DNA of 64,000 nucleotides, taken from Globodera rostochiensis (lineage: Eukaryota; Nematoda; Chromadorea; Rhabditida; Heteroderidae). How positions within the stretch are numbered: position 1 is the first letter of the stretch; each line of letters opens with the position of its first letter. Position numbers and translations under genes: made by a program. Below are positions 18,345 through 28,723 of this stretch, piece by piece. The stretch is taken from the NCBI GenBank assembly GCA_018350325.1, contig JAEVLN010000001.1, forward strand, positions 5,671,254-5,735,253. Direction: 5' to 3'. The notes beneath the pieces are model-generated. The model searched no databases. It was given only the letters and a program-made list of their open reading frames with translations, and was not told where the DNA came from.

Positions 18345-18418
18345 GCTTGCATGGCGTAGTGGTTAAGTTTGGCGCATCAGAATGCGTTCGTAACAAGGTT
18401 CAGATCCGCCCGCAAGCA
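18345..18418 (+). pseudogene. degenerate tRNA-like element (pol III A and B boxes)
   Basis: GCTTGC at the left pairs with GCAAGC at the right as an acceptor-like stem. An A-box-like TGGCGTAGTGGTTAAG and a B-box-like AAGGTTCAGATCC lie at normal tRNA spacing. The putative anticodon arm GCGCA/TGCGT encloses only six bases, so it is not a normal tRNA. A run of nine T's follows within a few bases, a good pol III stop. Likely a tRNA pseudogene or the head of a tRNA-derived SINE. Confidence 0.5.
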
Positions 18419-18894
18419 AATTTTTTTTTAAATTGACTCTAATTATTTTTATATTTAAGTAATAATTAATTGCTTCTCCTCATCGAGAACTTTCATTTGG
18501 TATAAGGTTTGACCAAGTTGGAGCATTTCAATCTAAGGCACAATTGGGAGTAGAACGTTTATTGTCCAAACAGAAAAAATAACAAACAAATAATGCCAAT
18601 GGGCGATCGGAATCAGAGCTTGAAAAGAAAAATCCATGACCTGTGATCAAGCGGATACAAAATCCGTGAGACATGTGATCAGGGCCCCCCAAAAACGGCG
18701 TGATCCGTGATCACACCCAGTCCTGATCGGAATAATATTTGGGTGCAGGCGGAGGAGGTATTTGCCAAATATTTTGGAGAAAGCAGCAGAAGTGAATTGA
18801 CAACTCCAGGGGGGGGGCAGAATGACAAAAAATTTGAATAAATATCCAAAATCCCAACAAAAAACCCCCCCCCCCCCAATTGTTTGTCAGCTCT

Positions 18895-21800
18895 TCAGCG
18901 GTTATGGGCCGCCTCTTCCACGGGAAAGCCTCGCGCCTTCATCCAATCATCGTTGAGGAATTTGCTCCTGAAAATGTTTTTTCCGATTTGATTCCCCCCC
19001 GGCCCCGTCTAATCTAATCACGGACATTCCCCCTCCCCCCATTCATCCAATCACGGACATCCCCCTCTCCCCATCCATCCAATCACGGACATCCCCTCTC
19101 CCTATCCATCCAATCACGGACATCCCCTCTCCCTATCCATCCAATCACGGACATCCCCTCTCCCCATCCATCCAATCACGGACATCCCCTCTCCCCATCC
19201 ATCCAATCACGGACATCCCCCCCCCCGTCCATCCAATCACGAACGGACATATAATTGCGAATGCTGTCCGGCAAAAGGGTCACAATGCGTTTGTTTGGCC
19301 CCAATTGCTCGGCCACTTTCAGCGCGGCCCAAACGTTGGCACCCGAAGAACCGCCGCAGAGAAAGCCTTCGCAACGGATTAGCTGACGCGCGACACGGAA
19401 CGCGTCGGAATCGGATGTTTTAACCCATTCATCGACGAGCGAACGGTCGAGAACGGCCGGGACAAAGTCTAAAGAGTTGGGAAAATCAAGACGAACCACC
19501 CGAGCAAGAAGGAACATACCATGGCCAATGCCTTCAACTTCGTACTCGCCAACTTTTGAATTGGCCGGGTCCGCGAGAACGGAACCCTCCGGGTCGACGC
19601 CAACAATCTGCCAAAAGAGACAATAACTTTTTTTTGTCCATTTGGTTGGAATTGATCGATCGATCGATCACCTTGCAGCCGGGAACACTTTCGCGGATTC
19701 TTTTCGCAATTCCCGTCAACGAGCCGCCGGTGCCCGCGCCCGCCACCAAAACGTCCAATTTTCCGTCACACGAAAAAAGAATTTCCTCGGCAACGCTTTC
19801 ATAAAATGCCAACGGATTTGCTTCGTTTCGGCACTAAAAGCTTTTTGGTTCGGTAAAACAACAGAATGAAATTCTTTCTTTAAAATTACATAATGAACAA
19901 AACAATTTTCAGAATTTTAGTTTTTGCCAAAATTAGCGGTAAACGGCTTCAGCTCCCCTCCCCCCCCCCCCTCTCTTTGCTCTTCACCTGATCCAGGACG
20001 ACTGCCCCGGGGATCTCTTTCTGGAGGCGATATGCCACCCCAAAGTGCGACTCCGGGTCCTCGTGCCGTTTTCCATTCTGAGTCCGCACGACTTCGGCGC
20101 CCAATGAATGAAGGACGGCCTCTTTCTCGGGACTCATCTTCTCTGGCATGACGACGATGCACCGGTAGCCCCGGAGGGCAGCCATCATCGCCAGGCCAAT
20201 GCCGGTGTTTCCGCTGCTGGGCTCGATGATTGTGCTGCCGGCACTCAAAATGCCCTGCGACTCGGCCAATTCGACCATCCGACGCGCGGCCCGGTCCTCC
20301 ATGGACCCGCCGGGGTTGAAATACTCACACTTCAGTACTGAGGTGGACAATCCGTTTTAACCCTTAGAACTCTCTCACTAAATTCTCACAAATTTCCGTC
20401 CCTTCCACGCCGTACTCCTTGTGAAGTCGCTTCAACCGGACGAGCGGAGTGCCACCGATAACGCCGGCGATGTTGTCGAGGACAAGCGGCTTGACCGAAA
20501 GGCTAAATTCCTTCTGGTTTGAGATAAAGCCGGCCGGCCGGCCAAAACGTCAGCTAATACCTGAACGGCACACTTTGCCAAGGCCTGCGCACCTTTTGAA
20601 ATTCAAAATTGCCCGGCTTTTCCGGACTGAACGTCTCGGCCGGAAGGATTACGTCACTTTTGGGATAAATTCTGCTTTTCAGCTGCTGTGACTTTGCTGG
20701 CATAAATGCATTTGAAAGCTGAAAGGAAAAGCCGTGGCATTTGAATCGTTCAATTTGCTGACGGCGGTCACTGACCATCCAATCGTCGCTGACGAATTTG
20801 GTCAGATAATTTCGAATGCCGTCGGGCAACAAAAACACGCAATTCTGGCCTCGTTTAAGTTCTTTCGCGGCACGCATTGCCCCGGACAAAATCGCACATA
20901 AAATGGGAGAAACCGATCGATCACCGAATAAAACATTTTGTGATTCGCATTGACGGCGCTAGGTCAAAATGCCAAACAGGCCTAAAAACGTCAAAATGCC
21001 ATTGGCTGATTGGCTTTTTGACCGTTTTAGGCTTTGTTGGCATTCGACCTGGCACGGCACATTGACCTACCAGCGGAGCCTCCGTTTAGAATTCCCTCCA
21101 TGCGATGGATTTTGCGCGCCATTTGGAAAGTGTCCGAATCGCCAACCTTCTCCTGAATTTGAATAAAAAATCAACAAAAACTGTTCTTCTGAACGCAAAT
21201 TATTACCCAAGTGTCGATGTCGTCCATGTCCAACACCGTCGGCACAAAGTCGTAGCCGATGCCCTCCACTTTGTACTCGTGCCCGGCGTCCCCGTCCTCC
21301 CCGCCGAGGACGGACCCAATTGGGTCAACACCGACAATTTTGCAGTCTGGGTTTGCCTTTTTGATTCTGCGCGAGATGCCCGTGATGGACCCGCCAGTGC
21401 CTAAACCGAAAGCCCCGAAGCTCTCAACTCAAATTGGGGGAGTCCGTACCGACTCCGACCACGACCATGTCCACCTTGCCGTCCAACGCGTCCAATATTT
21501 CTTCGGCGGTTCCCTCGTAATGTGCCAATGGGTTGGCAATGTTTTTATACTGAATTGTGCCAAAACAATTGTTTTTGGTCCACCCGACTGGCCGACCTGG
21601 TCGAGCACAACCGAATTGGGCGTCTCCCGTCGGAGTCTGAACGCCATGCCGACGTGGGACTGCTCGCTGTCGAAGCGTGCGTCGTCTTTGGTCCGCACAA
21701 TTTGTGCCCCGAGGGCTTTCAGCGTCCGTTCTTTTTCTTCGCTCATTCTCTCCGGCATTACAATGACACAGCGATAGCCTTTGACGGCACAGGCCAACGC

Positions 21801-22660
21801 GAGGCCAATGCCCGTGTTGCCCGACGTCGGCTCAATGACCGTCATGCCGGGACGGAGTCGGCCGCTCTGTTCCGCCAATTCCACCATTCTCAGCGCAATC
21901 CGGTCCTTGACGGAGCCGCCGGCGTTCAGAAATTCGCATTTTCCATCTCAAAAGTGGCGAAATAAATCGGTGACAGAAATGAGGCAATTAATTAAATTAA
22001 ATTAATTATTCATTGTCAGATTCTCAAAAGTTTCACAATAATCACTGATTGTGATTTGTTGGGGGTACCAACCCGCGCCGTTTTTCGATCCGATCAAAAA
22101 AACGATAGAAAAAACTCACAAACATTACACTCGACGCCGTATTCAGTCGGAATTCGGTTGAGTTTTACCTTAAAAAGCGACAAAAATATGGCGGAATAAA
22201 ATAAATTCAAACAGACCAGCGGAGTGTGCCCAATTGCCTCAAGAATTGACTCCATAATCTTCGCTCTTTCTTTCCTACAAAACAAAATAATCAAATTCGC
22301 CTAAAGGCATTTAATTTTTTGATATAACAGAGATCCCATTTACGCTAAATAAATTAAAATTCAAAAATGCTATTCAGACTTTTATCCGGGCTTCGGGAAA
22401 TTGTTGAATTGAATTCGGGTTCGGGTTTCAAAAGTGGTCGAATGGAAGTCATTTTGGATGGATCTCCGGTCTCGAAAAGCGCAGACAACCCTTCGGGGGA
22501 CATGTTTAGCGGCATTACCAAAAACTTACGGATACTCCCTGAAGGGGTAGCGGCCGAACCGGTCCTCAACGCCGTCCGAGTGCCAATGGCTCTCTTCTCG
22601 CGCCTTCGGGTCATACGGTCGCGTGTCATTCTCGGGCGGCGGCAAATTTGGTGGTGGCAT
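18895..22660 (-). CDS. cbs-1: cystathionine beta-synthase-like enzyme with two tandem PLP modules
   Basis: One minus-strand gene carries two successive fold-type II PLP-enzyme modules. The start at 22660 gives a Pro-rich leader, then a junction of matching phase into [19 protein letters not shown]. Module A contains [14 protein letters not shown] (PLP lysine), [37 protein letters not shown] and GILNGGSAG, ending [20 protein letters not shown]. An in-phase intron (donor after NFEFQK) leads to module [88 protein letters not shown], stop at 18895-18897. CBS condenses serine (or cysteine) with homocysteine. Neither heme-binding leader nor Bateman domain is visible, as in nematode CBS-1. In module B the lysine position is Glu, so only module A looks catalytic. 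A minisatellite fills the last intron. Confidence 0.85.
19015..19248. repeat. 31-bp minisatellite filling the last cbs-1 intron
   Basis: About seven units of 31 bp (core CCATCCAATCACGGACAT then CCCCTCTCCCCAT) run from the authentic splice donor almost to the acceptor at 18968. On the minus strand each unit reads ATGTCCGTGATTGG, repeating the real exon-intron junction (AT|GTCCGT) at 19249/19248. Units differ by one or a few bases. Confidence 0.85.
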
Positions 22661-23527
22661 TTCACACAAAATTCAATCAATGATTGGAGTTCGTAATTTA
22701 ATAATACTGTAACCGTATATTCTGTAACAGTATTTTGGAATGAAATTTATAGTTCCTAAACCCCCATTTTTGCGTTTTTATTGCTTTTTTCTTACGGAAT
22801 TTTCCCGAAAGTCAGAGAGGTCAGGAAACAAATAACATAATTAAGGAACCTATAAATTCCATCTTTATTGCTGATGAAAGTTAAGGGTCTTCGTTTTGCC
22901 GATGTGATACGGGGGGGGGGGGGAAAGGCCTCCCCCCCCCCCCCCCCCAATTCTCCCAACTTCTTTTAATCGCCACGGATTGATTGATGATTTGTGCTGA
23001 GGCGACCGACCACAGACCGGCCATAGCAGTGATGGGTGACACCGTTAATTGTGTGGGGGGGGGTGATTAATTATAACGATAAGAAACAAAAAAGTTGTTT
23101 ATCAAATTACAGCAATTGTTTTGGAGACGGACGGCGTGGGCAAGCAGTCCAGCAAACCAATCGGCCGGTCGATTAGCCTACCCCCCCCCCCCCCCCCGGC
23201 GTTCCTTTGATTTCTCGAGTCGGCTGGCTTTGAAGGCGTTTATGGGCGGGCGGAGGAGCAAATCTCGCGGCTTTATTTCAGTTTATGCATCCAATCAAAC
23301 TTTTATTACTTTAAATTTAACCGACTCAGACAATCTTAAAGCCATTTGAAAGCTCTTCAAGAGCTGAAGCTATTGTTAAGCTAATAGAGCCCAACTCTCT
23401 CTACGAGCGCCAAAAGTATTTTGGGGTCCGCGGATTGGAGAGATTCAAACAATTAAATACTTAAACTTTTGTTGTATTTATTTTTTAATCCATAAATTAA
23501 CGTAATTAATTTCCCTAAACAACAAAT
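22661..23527. other. intergenic with long G and C runs
   Basis: This lies between the 5' end of the CBS gene and the 3' end of the 7TM gene. It has a G run followed within about 12 bases by a C run (22911-22950), forming a potential hairpin or G-quadruplex, another C run at about 23183-23199, and AT-rich DNA. No gene recognised. Confidence 0.45.
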
Positions 23528-25673
23528 TTAGCATCGCTTATAATTTCGTGGAATGGTCGCAATTTGCTGCTGGGCATGAATTGCCGCCATCGCCGCTTTC
23601 ACTGTCTCTTTTTTGCGCGATTTTCTATCGGGCAAAACGTAATTAATGGCCACCAAATAGAGGGCGTTCATCGAAAACTTAAACAAACAAAAAAACGTTT
23701 ATTATGCGGGAAAAGTGTTAAAACCGGTCGGAGCTCTTTTTTTGCCCTTACAAATACCTGAGCAAAGTACAGCAATTGACTGAAGTCTTGGAACCACAAA
23801 AATGTGCTGTTTTCGGAGACCAATTCGAGCGTTTCATTCGATGCCATGCTGAGATAGAGTCGGACGAGGTAATTGGGCAGGTTCATCACCAGGTCGATGA
23901 TCGAAATGCACAGACAACGCTTCAGAATGCGCAATTGTTGAACTCGTCGAACTCTGCTGAACAGATAATTGTAATTCCAAAGTTTGTGAAGCAAAAAAGA
24001 ATGAACTTTGTCGATGACAAGCGATTTGCGATTGATGACTTTTGATTTGTTGGTAAAGTGGCCGTCGAATGACAAAACGTCGGCGTCAGGACGAAGTCCC
24101 GGAGCGGCGGCGGTCTGCTGAGGGCGACGGAATTGGCGGGGAAAGGCACGCCGACGCCGGAGGCGACATTCCACGCGCTGTCCAAAGTGGCGGAATGTGC
24201 CAAGAACTAAAAAGCGCAACAATTCGAGGCGGGAGGCAATGCCAAAACACTCGCCCTCCCTGAAGGCATCTCGACCCGCTTCAGCAGCCGGGTGGAATGA
24301 CAGCACAGAAGCTTAAAAACAAAAACATTAAACGGAACATTTTGAACGAGTCACCGCCATCTTTGGGGGTTAGTTCTGCCCCCGGGGGTTAATAGTTGTG
24401 CCGTTAATGAGCAATAAAACCAATCCCCCGGGGTCCGATGGTTTTTGTTTAAATTGTCGTCTCCAATGCTTTACCCTTCCATATTTATGATTTAAACTCG
24501 CATTCTACCGTACCTTCAGGTCAAGGACGATTATCAGTGAAAGAGGCACAAAATAGGTCCAAAGAATTTCGACCAATTGCAATATTTTGCCCAATTCCTC
24601 TGGCAATGTTTCGCCGCAGGTGCGAGCTTCTTCCAAATAGGAGACATCAAACAGAATCCACGACTCGAGCAGACAGCAGCCAATGGCCGCACAGACCTTG
24701 AGGGGGGGGGGGGGGTTGAAGGAAGCAGCTTTTGGCACTTTTTGGAGCTTTCTAGGCAATGCCGAGTTTAGAAGGGTTTTCTTTTGGAGTTGGACAAACG
24801 CCTACGGCGAAATTTGTTGAAATAATGCGGAAAGCGTGCACATTTAAGAAGCACACCAGTATAAGCATCGGTTCACGATGGAGACGCAAATGCGCGTACG
24901 GATGGTGAATGGCCAAGTAGCGAAGGCCGGACAGAATCAGCCAGCACCAAATGCCGAAAGCGCTCGAGGCGTGAATAAGAAAAGTGTCGAGCTAAAAGGA
25001 AAAGCATAAATTTCCGAAAACAAAGCAAAGCATTTGTCTAAATCGTTGTTGGCTTCATTTCAAAGGCTTTTCACCTTACAAACGGAGGCGACCAGAATTG
25101 TGCTGCTTTTTCTGTTGGCCAAGTGATGGCTAAACATTTGGGATTGGGAAATGCCACCCAAAAATGCCATCGAAGGCGTCCGTCCTTACCTTCCAAGTGC
25201 CAACATCAGTGCCAACAGCGAAAGTGTGTCGGCGGCAGCCATCACACAAAGCAATTGGAGAGAGGAACGGACGGCGGACGAAGCGGACTTTCGGCATTTG
25301 TAACTGCGATATTTGCGAAAGACGAGCACTGAACAAACGAACGGTAGGGGATGGCATTTGGAGAGGCAAAAGTTTGAGGGATCGATTTGATTTTTCTGTT
25401 GGTACAGTTCCGGGGATGTAACCGGATGCCAAAAAAATGTCCGGAAGTCCGGAAAAGTTCGAAATTTGGTTTTTTAATTTTTTTGATCATTTTTTCGCCC
25501 TTCCGCGGTTTTTGGAGACAGAGTCCGTCCATGTTTTGCCCAGTCCGATTACCATTCAGCACAATGCCAATGGAGCAAATGGTCCAAAGGCAAAAGCGGA
25601 GCGTTTTTGGACTCAGCGGGGACATCGGCACGGAGCGTTTGTGCCAAAAAATCTGTGAATTGGCGGAGAACAA
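23528..25673 (-). CDS. rhodopsin-like 7TM receptor (orphan, probable peptide GPCR)
   Basis: Exons on the minus strand spell seven hydrophobic segments in order. The ATG at 25673 leads to TM1 (LRFCLWTICSIGIVLN, continued after a spliced intron by VLVFRKYRSYK). TM2 is LQLLCVMAAADTLSLLALML. TM3 (DTFLIHASSAFGIWCWLILS) ends in GLRYLAIHHPYAH, the DRY-equivalent. TM4-5 lie in the exon with AAIGCCLLESWILF and LVEILWTYFVPLSLIIVLDL. TM6-7 contain CISIIDLVMNLPNYLVRLYL and FLWFQDFSQLLYFAQ, followed by INALYLVAINYVLP and a basic tail, with stop at 23528-23530. Ligand unknown. Several intron ends, especially around 24.3-24.8 kb, are approximate. Family: nematode rhodopsin-like receptors; I cannot place it in a named subfamily. 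Confidence 0.65.
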
Positions 25674-27880
25674 TTTTATTTATTATTTATTTTATTTTGT
25701 GTTTAAATCGTCCCAGCCTTATTCTTTCAATTCCTTCGTATTTTGACTTTTCCAACTTATAGTATAAAAAAGTGGAGAGGAAAATGCGCGAAAATTGAAG
25801 AAAAGCTAAAAATCTTTTTTTGTTTGTAAGATTTGTACATTTTTTGATGAATGAGTGAGGGTGTGGCCGGGCCCCCGCCTTTTTATTGGCAATTAGCATT
25901 TTGCACTGAGAGGGGGGGGGGGAATAAGTGCCGTCACGTTAATAAATGCTAATAGGGAAATGCCGTCGATGGTTGGCCGCCTTTGCATGGCATTGCAGCG
26001 AAAGCAAACGGAAAATGTTTGTTTATAAGAGAATAATAAATCGGCGCCCTCCGTTCCCATACTTATGAAAATAAATTTTTGTTTTTGCCGGAAGGGACAA
26101 TGAAAAGTTGGGGGGGGGGGAGGGGGAAGTAAAGGAAATTTGGGTAAAAAGAACGGACGGACGGAAACAAACGATTCAATTGGGGGGGAGGGGGCGGACG
26201 CCGCGCGACTGATTAAGAGCGCCCGGGGGGAGAACATTGACCCCCCCCCCCGGGCGCCGCGTCCGATTGGCAAATATTCGACTCGAAAAAATGCCCTCCG
26301 GCCGGGTCCAAGCCGATTTTCCGAACTCTGTGAATTCCATTTATAGCGAAAGGCGGGGAATTCAATTTAATGCACCTAAATTATGCGTTTATTACCTTTT
26401 TATTTGATTTAATTATTTCGGTCATTGCCGCCGGCGTTCATTTTTTTGTTGGGTTGGAAATGAAAAAAGTGCCAGAAGCATTTATAAGTGAGTGATAAAC
26501 GCAAATTCTGTTTTGGGGTCTCTCATTAAAAAAACAATGCAAAACGAACGTTCATTAGTCTTTTCATTCTTTCCCCTAATTTAATCATCGCCATAAGCAT
26601 TTGCTGCACCCAAAATACACTTAAATTCCTTCTCTTTTTAAACCGTAAAAAATCAAATGGAAACGCAAAACGAATCAAATCGATGTTTTGGGCCCCGGGG
26701 GGCTTTTGTTGGATTAGGGAAATATCCCTTTAGGGGCCGGTCAGTCGGTGGATGAAATGTCCGAGACATTTGCAATAAAAACTAAAAATAAGGCGGCCAT
26801 AAAATGGGTAATAAAAACGATTTGATCGAATATCCGAAGGAAGCGGCAGTTGATCAGTTGGACAAAAGCCAAAAAAATAGCATTTTGGTCGGATTTATGG
26901 GCAAAAAACTTCCCCCGGAGGGTTTAGACGCCGCGATAAAGTTTTGTGGAGGATCGATAGAAAAAGAAGAAAATAGTCACTTAAAAATGAAAAAATCGGA
27001 TTAAGTCCGGATTATGGGAAATGAGCGGAATTCCCGGCGGCATTATTTGTTTATTAGCACCGGCGGCACTCGTTGTGTGTGTGAAGGGAATCATTTAATG
27101 AGTTATTAGGGCCAATGATTGGCGGCGAGTGATGTAATAAGCAAGCAAGCCAAGCATAAGCTTGGCGCCATAACTAAGCTCAGTCGGCTTTGGACTTGTC
27201 AAGAAAAGCATCGATCGATTGCATTTGAAAGGATGCTTAAATGTTTATTAATTAAGGCTAACATTCCAAAACAACCCCCAAGGGATTTTCACTGTAAACG
27301 AAGAAGAGAGTGATCAGAGTGATCAGAGTGAGTTATGATGTTATTCTTTAGGCATTTAATTTATCGTCCTTTCCTTTTTTCGGCGGATGAGTCAAAAGTT
27401 AAAGAATCTGTTGGCAAAAAAATGATTGACGTCTTTCTGAAATTTGCCCGGGGGGCGAAGAGGGGGAGGGAACAGCCGAAGGGCATTCGCCGACTTCAAA
27501 CAAAACTCTAATGGCTGACGGCAAATGAGTTGAGTTTCTTTCGCTTCTTTTCTTTTCTTCTGCCGCTGAACGTTTTGATTACGACGGACTTTGCGTCAAA
27601 AGTTAATTCAATTGCCCCCCCCCCCCAATTCTTTTGTTTGACAAATTTCGTTTTTCCTTCAAAAAATGGCAATTTGTTGTCAAGCCTCGAAAAGAGTCCC
27701 ATGAGGACGTCAATTCGTGAAAATATTGTCGAAATGGAAGAAATTGGAGGGCAGCAGACGCCGTCCCGTTCCCTGCAAGTTGCAGCATGACGCATGAAAG
27801 GAGTGGGGCCATCAGCGGAATCGGAGGGCGCCGGGGGGGATAATATCTTCGAACCCTTCGGGGGCTAAAGTCTTCGAATC

Positions 27881-27898
27881 TTAGGCTTAGGCTTAGGC
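27881..27898 (+). repeat. three interstitial TTAGGC telomere-type hexamers
   Basis: TTAGGC occurs three times in direct succession. This is the canonical nematode telomere repeat, here embedded between unrelated sequence. It is short enough to arise by chance or by repair of a break. Confidence 0.6.
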
Positions 27899-28424
27899 TT
27901 CTTCTTCTCTTTTGTCTCTTCGTTCATCCCCTGGGGGGAGGCCCATCACAGCTCACTGACGGCCAACCGACGGAACTCTTCACCTCTTTCCTCTCCACTC
28001 CGACGATCGCACCCATTCCAATCGATCCATCAATGCCAATTCAAAAAAGCTCAAAAAAAAGTCCATTCTTTTTATAGAAGCCGAACGAAAGACTGACTCT
28101 CCCAAAATTGGAGTCCAAAAATTGTTTCCTTTCGGAAGAAGTGATTCAATTACTTCTTGCAGAAAGCTCATTGAAAACAAATTGTTTTTTAAAAGAGAAT
28201 TAGTCCCTCAATTGCCCCTCGGGCAGTGTATGTGCAATTTGTCATCGGAGATTATAAAAACGGTGAAATTCCCCCGAAGGAATTTTCTTTTTTTTTGTTT
28301 GAAAAGGCTTTGTTCTTTTGGAGTTAAACTCGCTTTGGCCTCCCCCTTTTTGTCAGCTTTTGCTATTTAACTTTTTCTTTTAGTGAAAGGATAAATTAAA
28401 AGCTCCAAATCAGTAAGACATTTT

Positions 28425-28478
28425 ATTGTCTCTTTCTCTCTCTCTCCCACTCTCTTTCTCTCCCTCTCTCTTTCTCTG
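28425..28478. repeat. CT-rich microsatellite
   Basis: An imperfect TCTCTTTCTCTC tract of about 54 bp, non-coding. Confidence 0.7.
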
Positions 28479-28723
28479 ACGAGTGAGTGAGGCAGTCCCT
28501 CCTTGCTTGATCACTTCTCAACCCTGATCGGGCATTTATCTCCGGCCGGCGATCACTCATCCATTATTTCACACCCATCACCCGGCTGGTGGCATTTTTT
28601 GCCGTGCCGACAGCCCCTCCCGACACTTTGGGGGAGTGCATAAAACCTGTCAAAACAGTCGAACAACCTAACATTTAGGGCTAGCCGTAGCAACAAGCAT
28701 CCGCAATAAACGTAAAGCCGCTG

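Larger units (their letters stand above)
16960..18894. other. intergenic, AT-rich
   Basis: Downstream of the RUNDC1-like gene lie a CTT microsatellite (17000-17125) and then AT-rich DNA with a degenerate tRNA-like copy at about 18345-18418. Two short segments resemble each other: GTCGAACGTTTATTTGTTGA at about 17527 and GTAGAACGTTTATTGTCCAA at about 18551, both followed by ACAGAAAAtaaCAAA and a GGCGATCGG-type word. This suggests two diverged copies of one repeat. No gene is supported. Confidence 0.45.
25674..28723. other. 3-kb intergenic region, no gene recognised
   Basis: This contains G and C runs (for example 25910-25921, 26111-26120, 26240-26250), a CT-rich microsatellite at 28425-28478 and three TTAGGC hexamers at 27881-27898. 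A 66-codon open frame at 26804-27004 starts with MGNKNDLIEY but lacks splice or family support. The segment before 28724 is the probable promoter region of the acetylcholine-receptor gene. Confidence 0.4.

Noticed and set aside
22354..22696. Separate gene opposite the CBS start ([16 protein letters not shown], plus strand)
   Set aside because: The minus strand carries the first CBS exon ([20 protein letters not shown]) with a good donor in phase with exon 2; the plus frame is its shadow.
26804..27004. Small gene MGNKNDLIEYPKEAAVD
   Set aside because: Single short frame, no motif, no signal peptide, no homology recognised; chance open frame more likely.
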